Below are positions 1 through 5,471 of a DNA stretch of 31,631 nucleotides, piece after piece (positions within the stretch are counted from its first letter, which is position 1; each line of letters starts with the position of its first letter). A model generated the notes under the pieces. That model saw only the letters and a list, made by a program, of their open reading frames with translations, was not told where the DNA came from and did no database searches. The stretch lies in IMG/VR virus record IMGVR_UViG_3300009155_000159, positions 1 to 31,631 of that record. One strand, given 5' to 3'. The position numbers and the translations under genes were made by a program. Source of the DNA: a virus.

Positions 1-123
1 CACACTTGCTGGCTCACAAAGTGAGCTTGCTCGTATCCTCGGCATAACTAGGGCTGCTGTCTTTCATTGGAAGACAATCCCTAAACTACGCATTTATCAA
101 CTAAAAGAACTCAGACCAGAGTG
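1..123. repeat. Terminal direct repeat, left copy (circular-assembly overlap)
   Basis: Bases 1-123 are identical to bases 31509-31631, and the cro-like reading frame runs unbroken across the joined ends. The simplest reading is a circular contig left untrimmed at one k-mer overlap, giving a unique genome of about 31,508 bp. A real 123-bp terminal repeat is possible, but its position inside a coding frame makes that less likely. Confidence 0.9.
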
Positions 124-133
124 GTTTAAATGA
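1..133 (+). CDS. Cro-like helix-turn-helix regulator, 3' part (start lies at 31489)
   Basis: This is the 3' part of a 50-residue protein whose start is at 31489 across the circular junction; codons here begin at base 2. The joined product carries a compact helix-turn-helix, with GSQSELARILGIT then RAAVFHWK, followed by a short C-terminal helix. The layout resembles the very small P22-type Cro proteins (a QRAVAKALGISDAAVSQWK-like pattern). The stop TGA (131-133) overlaps the next start ATG (130) by 4 nt, so it is the first gene of the rightward operon. Its likely job is to repress one or both divergent early promoters in 31400-31482. Family assignment is by pattern recognition. Confidence 0.8.
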   Translation, partial: TLAGSQSELARILGITRAAVFHWKTIPKLRIYQLKELRPEWFK

Positions 134-498
134 CACAAGAAGCAATCATCAGGGCATTACAAAATGGCTCACTTACATCCTACCAACTAGAGGATTTAAC
201 AGGCATACCCAGACTATCTATTGCAGCTTGTTGCACAAAAATGAGTTACAAGAAGAAATTAAAAATTGGAAAAATTAAGATGGGACGTTCTTGGGTTTCT
301 CAGTACACCCTAGAGCCACACATGATTGAGGCCACAAAAGCCGCCAATGATGAGCCATACGACAAGCTAAATCCTTTTGACATTCGTAATGCCAGAGGTA
401 TCTTTTCTAAGGCTGAATATGCGGTGATGAACGCACAAGCTGTTAGATTGCTTGGCAGACAACCATCAAATGAAATTACCAACAATCAATTTATTTGA
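130..498 (+). CDS. Winged-helix-like DNA-binding protein, unknown role
   Basis: 122 residues. The N-terminal third (about residues 4-60) reads as a winged helix: IIRALQNGSLTSYQLEDLTG, then IPRLSIAACCTKM, then a strongly basic KKKLKIGKIKMGRSW stretch that could be the wing. The C-terminal half has RNARGIFSKAEYAVMNAQAVRLLG, a helical segment I recall from other small phage proteins. The start overlaps the stop of the Cro-like gene (ATGA), so the two are co-translated early. By position it sits where lambdoid phages carry CII or another early regulator, but I see no homology to CII. Function unproven. Confidence 0.65.
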   Translation: MTQEAIIRALQNGSLTSYQLEDLTGIPRLSIAACCTKMSYKKKLKIGKIKMGRSWVSQYTLEPHMIEATKAANDEPYDKLNPFDIRNARGIFSKAEYAVMNAQAVRLLGRQPSNEITNNQFI

Positions 499-504
499 TA
501 CAAT
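476..504 (+). promoter_or_regulatory. Putative promoter for the replication gene
   Basis: TTACCA (476-481), a 17-nt spacer and TACAAT (499-504), with an extended -10 TG at 496-497. It sits at the end of the preceding ORF and fires into the 609 gene leader. Moderate match to sigma-70 consensus, found by eye. Confidence 0.45.
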
Positions 505-608
505 GTTTTGAAACACGGCTAGGTTGGGAGTTGCTACCCAACTGAAAAGAGTTAACCCTTCTCCTGCCGCAGTTTCTTTCAAAGGGTGTTTTAAAAAGCG
601 GTATTTAT
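505..608 (+). promoter_or_regulatory. Structured leader before the DUF1376 gene
   Basis: About 100 nt with no ORF. It holds a 6-bp hairpin GTTGGG (523-528) / CCCAAC (537-542) and a longer-range pairing ACCCTT (555-560) / AAGGGT (582-587) followed by GTTTTAAAAAG. No good Shine-Dalgarno precedes the ATG at 609. The paired elements could attenuate transcription or control translation of the replication protein; that is inference. Confidence 0.35.
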
Positions 609-1391
609 ATGCACTACTATCAGCATCATATTGGTGATTTCATCAAGGACACATCGTTCTTGACCAATGAAGAAATCGGCATTTATCTCAAGTTAATTTG
701 GCTTTACTACGACTCTGAAAAGCCATTGCCAAACAATTTGTTTGAACTTGGCATGAAAACAGGGACTAGGGACAACCAAGTTGTTCTTGAGGGTCTTTTA
801 GAGATGTTCTTTATTCTCGATGAGCAGAATAAATGTTGGAATCACACTAGATGCGACAAAGAACTTGAACACTACAAACAACAATTAACTATTGCTTCTA
901 AGGCTGGAAAAGCATCAGCACTTAAACGAGCGATGAACAAGAATCCAACGAGCGTTGAACAGACGTTAAACGAGCGTTCAACAGAGGTTCAACCAACCAA
1001 TAACCAACAACCAATAACCAAGAACCAAGAGAAGAAGACACTCGGCAAACGCCTCGCTTCTGATTTTAGTTTTCCAAAAGAATGGGAAGACTTCTGTGTT
1101 GAGCAAAGACCAGAACTTAGCCCTGTCAAAACCTTTGACCAATTCAAGGATTATTGGATTTCTCAAGCTGGTCAGAAAGGTGTGAAGTTGGATTGGTTTG
1201 CTACTTGGCGTAATTGGGTGAGAAGCACTAACGCACCAAAAGTTAACCCTGCTGACAGAGTAAGGCTTACAGTTGCGCCATCAAATGAGCCTGATGCTGC
1301 TCTTGAGAAAATAAAAGCAGATGAAAAAGTAACTCGTCCTCCAACTCCAGAGGAACGAGCAATTCTTAGTGCCTACAGGAGAAAAGCATGA
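609..1391 (+). CDS. DUF1376/YdaU-type phage replication initiation protein
   Basis: 260 residues. The N-terminus (MHYYQHHIGDFIKDTSFLTN, then IGIYLKLIWLYYDSEKPLP) matches the DUF1376 (YdaU) pattern of phage replication proteins with a winged-helix fold. Residues about 105-145 are a low-complexity N/Q/T linker, and the C-terminal half (SDFSFPKEWEDFC, then FKDYWISQ and WFATWRNWVR) looks like the tail domain of replisome organisers. The DNA for the linker carries regularly spaced 22-bp repeats, just as the lambda origin lies within gene O. It is the only replication gene seen, so it presumably recruits host helicase and polymerase. The stop overlaps the following HNH start (ATGA). Confidence 0.8.
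   Translation: MHYYQHHIGDFIKDTSFLTNEEIGIYLKLIWLYYDSEKPLPNNLFELGMKTGTRDNQVVLEGLLEMFFILDEQNKCWNHTRCDKELEHYKQQLTIASKAGKASALKRAMNKNPTSVEQTLNERSTEVQPTNNQQPITKNQEKKTLGKRLASDFSFPKEWEDFCVEQRPELSPVKTFDQFKDYWISQAGQKGVKLDWFATWRNWVRSTNAPKVNPADRVRLTVAPSNEPDAALEKIKADEKVTRPPTPEERAILSAYRRKA
925..1035 (+). repeat. Iteron array, candidate origin of replication
   Basis: AACGAGCG occurs at 925, 947 and 969, exactly 22 bp apart, and GTTNAAC occurs at 954, 965, 976 and 987, exactly 11 bp apart. These are tandem repeats in helical phase. They run into a strand-asymmetric A/C-rich stretch (about 991-1030) with ACCAATAACCA at 996 and 1010, which could be the unwinding element. The location inside the replication gene, in the linker between its two domains, mirrors lambda ori within O. 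Confidence 0.65.
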
Positions 1392-2059
1392 AAATTAAAG
1401 AGTTGCCAAGCAAAGATGTTTTGCATAATTTGTTTTATTACAAAAATGGAAATTTATTTCATAAAAAAAGTAAAGCTAAAGGAAAAGCTGACCATGTTGT
1501 TGGATGGATTGAAAAGAATGGTTATTCAGCTACAAACATCAAAGGTGTTAGATACAGAATTCATCGTTTAATTTATCAATTTCATCATGGATGCTGTCCA
1601 GACTTCATTGACCATATTGATGGCAACAAACAAAACAACAACATTGAAAATTTAAGACCAGCAACATCTTCACAAAACAATCAAAATGTAAAAGCAAAAA
1701 TTACAAATAAACTTGGTGTTAAAGGTGTTTGTATTGAAAGAGGAAAGTACAAAGCAAACATAAAAATAAATGGGAAAAGTAAACATTTGGGATATTTTTA
1801 TACCCTAGAGGAAGCAAAAAACGTTTATGAAGATTTCTCAAAAAAAATTCACGGGAATTATTCTTTCTGCAGCAGACATAGAATTCATGAAGGATTCGGA
1901 GAGCAGGGAATGGATACAGAGATTCAAGAAAAAGAAATTGACGATTGGCTCAAGCAAAGCGTTGCTCTGGTGGCAGGGTGTGTGCGTGGACTTGGAACGA
2001 ATCAGAGGAAAGTCAGATACTTTGCTTTTGAGAGACAGAATGACGAGGCTACGAAATGA
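1388..2059 (+). CDS. HNH homing endonuclease with AP2 DNA-binding domain
   Basis: 223 residues as an open frame. Residues 58-100 form an HNH domain (HRLIYQFHHG, FIDHIDGNKQNNNIENLRP), and residues 108-158 form an AP2-type DNA-binding domain (LGVKGVCIERGKYKANI, HLGYFYTLEEAKNVYEDF). Such proteins normally end soon after the AP2 helix, here at about residue 160 (base 1867). The remaining 63 residues are read in a different frame over what looks like an unrelated conserved gene (1887-2078). The gene is A-rich compared with its neighbours, which suits a mobile intruder. The start ATGA overlaps the stop of the replication gene. It should be a site-specific nicking or cutting enzyme that spreads itself; activity is untested. 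Confidence 0.85.
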   Translation: MKIKELPSKDVLHNLFYYKNGNLFHKKSKAKGKADHVVGWIEKNGYSATNIKGVRYRIHRLIYQFHHGCCPDFIDHIDGNKQNNNIENLRPATSSQNNQNVKAKITNKLGVKGVCIERGKYKANIKINGKSKHLGYFYTLEEAKNVYEDFSKKIHGNYSFCSRHRIHEGFGEQGMDTEIQEKEIDDWLKQSVALVAGCVRGLGTNQRKVRYFAFERQNDEATK

Positions 2060-2078
2060 GGAGAGCAGCAAGAGTTGA
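1887..2078 (+). CDS. Small phage protein overlapping the end of the HNH gene
   Basis: 63 residues from ATG 1887; an upstream ATG at 1827 is in frame but falls in the AP2 coding region. The sequence has EWIQRFKKKK, then ALLWWQGVCVDLERIRG and LLRDRMTRLRNEE. This W, L-x-RIRG, LR-x-RM spacing is one I recall from small conserved proteins beside phage replication and nuclease genes. It overlaps the HNH frame by 173 nt and the VRR-NUC gene by 23 nt. Only one of the two frames is likely to be an old gene, and I favour this one. No function assigned. Confidence 0.5.
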   Translation: MKDSESREWIQRFKKKKLTIGSSKALLWWQGVCVDLERIRGKSDTLLLRDRMTRLRNEESSKS

Positions 2079-2322
2079 TGCTAACCAAGAAGCCATTGTC
2101 AGCGCATTAAGGGCAGCAAACGCTTATGTCTGGATTATTGGTCTACCAGTTGACCTTTTGGTTGGCTACAAAGGTCACACTTTTTTGGTGGAGATTAAAA
2201 CGGACTCTAAAAAGCGTTTAACGAAGCTACAAGCCGACTTTTTCGAAAATTGGTCTGGTAGTACCTTGGCGAGAATAGATTGCCCAGAAGCGGCTCTACG
2301 GATGATTGGAGTAGTCAAGTGA
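2056..2322 (+). CDS. VRR-NUC family nuclease
   Basis: 88 residues, within the usual length of stand-alone phage VRR-NUC proteins. It has the PD-(D/E)xK-like core: GLPVDLLVGYKGHTFLVEIK (D about residue 38, then VEIKTD with E and K), then LTKLQADFFENW and the closing segment DCPEAALRMIG. These are Holliday-junction-resolvase-like or structure-specific nucleases in phage recombination regions. ATGA at its start overlaps the stop of the HNH open frame, and GTGA at its end overlaps the next gene. Confidence 0.85.
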   Translation: MRRAARVDANQEAIVSALRAANAYVWIIGLPVDLLVGYKGHTFLVEIKTDSKKRLTKLQADFFENWSGSTLARIDCPEAALRMIGVVK

Positions 2323-2651
2323 AAGCACCCTACAAAGCCATTGAATACATCATTGAAAACGCACCCAAGTTTGCCGAGGCTAAAGCACAAAGAATCTACC
2401 TTGAGGAGTTTCGGAAAACAAAGAAGGCTCTTCTGATGAAAGATGCGTTAGCCAGAGGTATAGATTCTGCCGTAGCTCAAGAGCGTGAAGCGTATGCCAA
2501 CATTGAGTATGCTGATTTGCTAAAGGGTTTGATGGTGGCAATTGAAAAGGAAGAAACTCTTAAATGGATGCTGACTGCTGCCCAGATGAAAGCTGACATT
2601 TGGAGAAGTGAGCAAGCAAGTGAGCGTCTTGGCGTAAAAACTACGGAGTAG
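2319..2651 (+). CDS. Conserved phage hypothetical, helical
   Basis: 110 residues. The GTG at 2319 is chosen because it overlaps the VRR-NUC stop (GTGA) and has GGAG at 2308-2311 at ideal spacing; a longer in-frame TTG start at 2280 has no such support. The protein is almost wholly helical and charged: YKAIEYIIENAPKFAEAKAQ, YLEEFRKTKKALLMKDA, then an E/K-rich middle and WMLTAAQMKADIWRSEQ. It follows a recombination nuclease in the early operon. I recall similar proteins in phage early regions but no known role. Confidence 0.65.
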   Translation: MKAPYKAIEYIIENAPKFAEAKAQRIYLEEFRKTKKALLMKDALARGIDSAVAQEREAYANIEYADLLKGLMVAIEKEETLKWMLTAAQMKADIWRSEQASERLGVKTTE

Positions 2652-2654
2652 GTA

Positions 2655-2692
2655 TAAACACCTAGTAGATATTGTGTTTAGTTTGCTATACT
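2655..2692 (+). promoter_or_regulatory. Early promoter with extended -10 and flanking inverted repeat
   Basis: TATACT at 2687-2692 with an upstream TGC gives an extended -10. The 18 bases TGTTTAGTTTGCTATACT (2675-2692) are identical to the leftward early promoter at 31417-31400. A 7-bp inverted repeat TAAACAC (2655-2661) / GTGTTTA (2674-2680) lies across the -35 position and could be an operator. No convincing -35 hexamer is seen. The start would fall near 2698, with the next gene at 2739. Confidence 0.6.
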
Positions 2693-2738
2693 TTAGTCAG
2701 CCCAAGCAATTCGCAAGGGTACTTTTAAGGACTAAGCA

Positions 2739-2984
2739 ATGAAATACGAATTTGACACAACTACTGGTGAAGGCTCTGTAATCGTTACTGTCGTGATGGA
2801 ATACGAGCGTGACGAAGAAGGTACTTACAACGAGAACATTGATGAAGTCTGGTTTGAAGGACGTAACGTCATGGGCATCTTTACTGACCAACAATTCAAA
2901 GAATTAGAGATTGAAGGCTGTATGCGCTTGCAAAAGCATATCTTAGAGCAAGCAGACGAAGCCAAGATTGCTGCGTATGAGTAA
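2739..2984 (+). CDS. Acidic hypothetical protein
   Basis: 81 residues, strongly acidic (EYERDEEGTYNENIDEVWFEG). It starts with beta-like alternation (SVIVTVVMEYE) and ends in a helix (KELEIEGCMRLQKHILEQAD). The SD AAGGA is 7 nt before the ATG. It has its own early promoter at 2687. The opening MKYEFD loosely resembles MKFEMD of the acidic protein at 29092-29301, but I cannot claim homology. A DNA-mimic or host-takeover role is conceivable but unsupported. Confidence 0.6.
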   Translation: MKYEFDTTTGEGSVIVTVVMEYERDEEGTYNENIDEVWFEGRNVMGIFTDQQFKELEIEGCMRLQKHILEQADEAKIAAYE

Positions 2985-3063
2985 GGTTTGGAAACTAATT
3001 CTTGTGGGGCTGACTGCTTTTTGGGCGGCAGTCCTTGTTTTATTAAGGTTTTGGTATGACTAA
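2977..3063 (+). CDS. Tiny single-span membrane protein
   Basis: 28 residues. A basic N-terminus (MSKVWK) is followed by about 20 hydrophobic residues (LILVGLTAFWAAVLVLL), then RFWYD. The ATG overlaps the end of the upstream gene by 8 nt, and the stop overlaps the next gene start by 8 nt, so it fills the space between two genes exactly and is likely translationally coupled. No recognisable family. Confidence 0.5.
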   Translation: MSKVWKLILVGLTAFWAAVLVLLRFWYD

Positions 3064-3259
3064 TTTAAACATTTTTGAGAAAGCAATGGGTTGGCGTAAG
3101 CGTCAGATGGTTACAACTCAAGTTGGTAGAAATGAAATTGTTAAAAAAATCAGGAATGACACTCTTGAAGAAGTAGCCAAAGAATTTGACAAAATGAAAG
3201 GATTTGGAAATACATCTCAAAGTTTTGCTACATTTGTTCGTGATATGAAGCATGAATAA
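3056..3259 (+). CDS. Small basic hypothetical protein
   Basis: 67 residues, basic and helical (FEKAMGWRKRQMV, EIVKKIRNDTLEEVAKEFDK, FATFVRDMKHE). The C-terminal FVRDMK segment is common in small phage early proteins of unknown function. The start overlaps the 28-residue membrane ORF and the stop overlaps the HNH gene at 3252 by 8 nt, so it belongs to the same operon. Confidence 0.6.
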   Translation: MTNLNIFEKAMGWRKRQMVTTQVGRNEIVKKIRNDTLEEVAKEFDKMKGFGNTSQSFATFVRDMKHE

Positions 3260-3509
3260 CAGACCCAATAACAGGGAACGACTCCATTTGGCAAAGATTA
3301 AAGAAATGCCTTGTGGGGTATGTAATGCTTCTGGGCCAAGCGATGCACACCATATTGTTCAACATAACCAATACTTATGTATTCCTTTGTGCAAGGATTG
3401 CCATCAGGGTAGCTTTAACGGCATACATGGACAGGCTAGGATATGGAAGGTTATGAAACTGGATGAGATGGATGTTTTAAATTTAACGCTTGCAAATCTT
3501 TTCAGATAG
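3252..3509 (+). CDS. HNH nuclease, Ref/NinB-region-like
   Basis: 85 residues. A zinc-binding HNH core is clear: CGVCNASGPSDAHHIV (CxxC plus HH) followed by CIPLCKDCHQGSFNGIHG, giving a second CxxC with the catalytic-type CH and HG. This order resembles the RecA-dependent nuclease Ref of phage P1 and short HNH proteins found in lambdoid nin regions. It closes the early rightward operon before the terminator at 3546. It probably assists recombination together with the VRR-NUC enzyme and ERF. The specific Ref assignment is tentative; HNH is firm. Confidence 0.75.
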   Translation: MNNRPNNRERLHLAKIKEMPCGVCNASGPSDAHHIVQHNQYLCIPLCKDCHQGSFNGIHGQARIWKVMKLDEMDVLNLTLANLFR

Positions 3510-3545
3510 CGCACAATGAAATAACTCAGTTGCCATTGAGTATTT

Positions 3546-3572
3546 AGAGAGACTTGTTCTCTCTTTTTTTTT
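3546..3572 (+). terminator. Intrinsic terminator of the early rightward operon
   Basis: A perfect 7-bp stem AGAGAGA (3546-3552) / TCTCTCT (3558-3564) with loop CTTGT is followed by an unbroken T run to 3572. A second small stem ACTCA / TGAGT (3524-3541) sits just upstream. It lies 36 nt after the HNH stop. Confidence 0.8.
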
Positions 3573-3582
3573 ATGTGATAAT
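3554..3582 (+). promoter_or_regulatory. Promoter for the 3606 cassette, overlapping the terminator
   Basis: TTGTTC (3554-3559), a 17-nt spacer and GATAAT (3577-3582), with an extended TG at 3574-3575. The -35 lies in the loop and 3' arm of the terminator, so one operon ends and the next begins in the same 37 bp. The SD AGGGA precedes ATG 3606. Confidence 0.65.
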
Positions 3583-3605
3583 GGCACAAACTCCTAGGGA
3601 CAACT

Positions 3606-4091
3606 ATGTCTGGATTATTAGAGCCATCCGTAAAAATTGAGATTGAGATTCAAAATCAAGAGAAAAAAGGCGAAGCCTGTCCAGTTGCGACAGGTGATGT
3701 GTCTGTAAATCTTGAGAATCGTCAAAAGGGCATTGACAAGGCTAACTATGGCCCAATGAATCCTAACGAAGCAAACGCTGGCTACTGGCGTGAAATCTCA
3801 AAGGTATGGCGAAACTCTCCAGAACAGGCTAAAAAGTCTCGTTGCGGAAACTGCGCTGCTTTCATTCAAACCACTAAGATGATGGATTGCATTGAATCAG
3901 GCTTGGCAACAGGCGATAGCGAGATGGATGCTTGGGAAGTCATTGATGCTGGTGACTTAGGTTACTGTGAGATTTGGGACTTTAAGTGTGCTGCCAAACG
4001 TACTTGTACTGCTTGGGTAACTGGTGGCCCGATTACTGACGATTCTGAAATGGCTAACTCTGATATGGGAGAAGACAATGGCAACGACTAA
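3606..4091 (+). CDS. Cysteine-rich hypothetical protein (possible metal or Fe-S binding)
   Basis: 161 residues. The first 45 residues are charged and probably flexible. The core (residues 45-142) contains six cysteines: C80 and C83 (CGNC), C95, C121, C128 and C134. They sit in RCGNCAAFIQTTKMMDCI and GYCEIWDFKCAAKRTCTAWV. The spacing suggests a bound metal or Fe-S cluster rather than random cysteines. I recall similar cores from environmental phages, unannotated. It is first in its operon, directly behind a good promoter. The acidic tail (EMANSDMGEDNGND) overlaps the next gene by 14 nt. Confidence 0.7.
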   Translation: MSGLLEPSVKIEIEIQNQEKKGEACPVATGDVSVNLENRQKGIDKANYGPMNPNEANAGYWREISKVWRNSPEQAKKSRCGNCAAFIQTTKMMDCIESGLATGDSEMDAWEVIDAGDLGYCEIWDFKCAAKRTCTAWVTGGPITDDSEMANSDMGEDNGND

Positions 4092-4230
4092 TATGCAAGC
4101 TGCTGAGATGATGGGACTTTATCCCAGTATGACAGCAAAAAAGAAGCCAGCGACTAAAGCTATGCCAAAACCAATGCCTATGCGTGGTGAGCGTACAGCA
4201 AAGAACAAAGCAAAGAAAGCTAAGAAGTGA
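4078..4230 (+). CDS. Small basic Met/Lys-rich protein
   Basis: 50 residues from ATG 4078, which has GGAGAA 5 nt upstream; a longer frame from GTG 4024 lacks an SD and is rejected. The protein is Ala/Lys/Met/Pro-rich (MTAKKKPATKAMPKPMPMRG) and ends in KNKAKKAKK. It is probably disordered and nucleic-acid binding, perhaps virion DNA-associated. Its end meets the HNH gene with a GTGA overlap. Confidence 0.6.
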   Translation: MATTNMQAAEMMGLYPSMTAKKKPATKAMPKPMPMRGERTAKNKAKKAKK

Positions 4231-4724
4231 AAACTTGCTTTAAATGTAAAGAGCAAAAAAGTTTAAATTTGTTCTTTCGACATAACCAAACATCAGATGG
4301 ATTTCATAGTTGGTGTAAGGGTTGTTGCAATGAAGGCAATAAAAAATCAAGAGTTAAAGTCAATTCGACAATTGAAGGTCGTGCAAGAGTATTTTTGCAA
4401 AATGCGGCAAAAAGTGCTAAAAAAAGAAATCAAGAATTTAGTTTAACAGTTGACGATATTGTTAAGTGTTGGATAGACCAGTCTGAAGTATGCGCTTATA
4501 GTGGAAGAAAAATGGTGTTAGAAGCTGGTAATTTAAATACAGTTTCTATTGAGCGTATAGATAGTAAAATTGGTTACACAATGGACAATACAATTTTAGT
4601 GTGTCAAGCAATAAACAGAATGAAGTCTGATTTTTTGTTTGAGGATTTTTATGAGTTATGTTCTGATGTTGCGATTTTCCTAGGAGATGAATCGTTAAAA
4701 TTGGATGTAAAGGCTTACAAATGA
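4227..4724 (+). CDS. HNH endonuclease with N-terminal zinc ribbon
   Basis: 165 residues. The N-terminal zinc ribbon has CFKC (C4, C7) and CKGC (C30, C33). The middle is basic (AAKSAKKRNQEFSLTVDD), and the C-terminal HNH-like domain has CAYSGRKM, SIERIDSKIGYTMDN and ILVCQAINRMKSDF. This is the layout of free-standing phage HNH homing-type enzymes. The GTG start overlaps the previous stop (GTGA) and its stop overlaps the next start (ATGA). Cutting out 4227-4720 precisely would leave the same ATGA junction between the flanking genes and the same upstream protein end, so it looks like a clean insertion. A/T-richer than its neighbours. Confidence 0.8.
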   Translation: MKTCFKCKEQKSLNLFFRHNQTSDGFHSWCKGCCNEGNKKSRVKVNSTIEGRARVFLQNAAKSAKKRNQEFSLTVDDIVKCWIDQSEVCAYSGRKMVLEAGNLNTVSIERIDSKIGYTMDNTILVCQAINRMKSDFLFEDFYELCSDVAIFLGDESLKLDVKAYK

Positions 4725-4891
4725 AAAAATCTAACTTTGGTTTGTACGATGCAATTAACGCTAAACAAAAGCGTATTGAGGCTCAAAAGGCTACTGGAAA
4801 AACTCCAGAACGTATGCGTAAGGTAGGCTCAAAAGGCGCACCGACTGCGGATGCGTTTAAGCAAGCAGCTAAGACTGCCAAAAAGAAATGA
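4721..4891 (+). CDS. Small basic hypothetical protein
   Basis: 56 residues, basic and Ala/Lys-rich (NFGLYDAINAKQKRIEAQKA, then TPERMRKVGSKGAPTADAFK) with a KTAKKK end. Its ATG overlaps the HNH stop and its TGA overlaps the next ATG (both ATGA). It is similar in composition to the 4078 protein and may have been its direct partner before the HNH gene arrived. Confidence 0.6.
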   Translation: MKKSNFGLYDAINAKQKRIEAQKATGKTPERMRKVGSKGAPTADAFKQAAKTAKKK

Positions 4892-5139
4892 TTAAGCGTG
4901 GTTCTGAGCAGTTTTCTGGCTATAACAAGCCCAAAGCTACTCCTAACCATCCAACCAAGTCTCACGCTGTTTTAGCGAAGTCTGGTGAGGATGTGAAACT
5001 CATCCGTTTTGGTCAGCAGGGTGTAAAAGGTTCTCCTGATGGCACGAAGCGTAACGAAGCGTTCAAGGCTCGTCACGCTGAAAACATTGCCAAGGGTAAG
5101 ATGAGTGCAGCGTATTGGGCTAACAAAGTTAAATGGTAA
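4888..5139 (+). CDS. DUF5872-like conserved phage protein
   Basis: 83 residues. GYNKPKATPNHPTKSHAVLA, KLIRFGQQGVKGSPDGTK and FKARHAENIAKGKMSAAYWA make a conserved set that I recall as DUF5872, found near packaging genes of many podoviruses and in some nucleoid-associated proteins. Basic with no membrane segment. The role is unknown; binding to DNA is plausible from its charge. The start has no strong SD but overlaps the preceding stop. Confidence 0.7.
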   Translation: MIKRGSEQFSGYNKPKATPNHPTKSHAVLAKSGEDVKLIRFGQQGVKGSPDGTKRNEAFKARHAENIAKGKMSAAYWANKVKW

Positions 5140-5155
5140 AAAACTGGAGTAATTT

Positions 5156-5470
5156 ATGAGTAAACTAGCACGAGATGACAATGGACAGTTGTCGCAGATT
5201 TATAACCTTGGAACAACTCAGGTAATGACTGTTACTGCTTCTAGCGTTCAGTCAACAGCAATTGCATCTGATTGCACGATTATTCGTTTAGCAAATGGAA
5301 GTGCAGCGCATTGCCACTTTCAAATTGGCACTAATCCTACTGCATCCTTAACAACTAGCCCTATGCTTCCTCCTAGTGCCGTTGAGTACATCAAGGTAAC
5401 TGGTGGTGATAAAGTTGCCGTTATCCGTGGTGCTACTGCAACCGATGTTTCAATAACTCAGGTGAACTGA
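5156..5470 (+). CDS. Beta-rich small protein, possible head decoration protein
   Basis: 104 residues, nearly all beta-type alternation and Thr/Ser/Ala-rich: LGTTQVMTVTASSVQS, CTIIRLANGSAAHCHFQIGT, then PPSAVEYIKVTGGDKVAVIR. Such jelly-roll-like proteins of about 100 residues with G-D-K-V-A-V-I near the end often sit beside terminase or capsid genes in phages and may decorate the virion. SD GGAG at 5145-5148. The assignment is inference from composition and location. Confidence 0.6.
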   Translation: MSKLARDDNGQLSQIYNLGTTQVMTVTASSVQSTAIASDCTIIRLANGSAAHCHFQIGTNPTASLTTSPMLPPSAVEYIKVTGGDKVAVIRGATATDVSITQVN

Positions 5471-5471
5471 T

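Noticed and set aside
1-123. End repeat considered as attL/attR or cos-type terminal repeat
   Set aside because: It lies within one coding frame that joins perfectly across the ends, and no integrase is present; circular assembly explains it better.
505-608. Leader hairpins considered as a tRNA or riboswitch
   Set aside because: No cloverleaf or known aptamer core; only two simple pairings.
2280-2318. Longer N-terminus for the 2319 gene from TTG 2280
   Set aside because: GTG 2319 has GGAG and a GTGA overlap; the extra 13 residues are just another frame of the VRR-NUC end.
2739-2984. Acidic protein considered as an anti-CRISPR or DNA mimic
   Set aside because: Acidity and small size alone do not support that; no known family motif is visible.
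4024-4077. Longer N-terminus for the 4078 protein from GTG 4024
   Set aside because: No SD, overlaps the Cys-rich gene, and ATG 4078 has GGAGAA at good distance.
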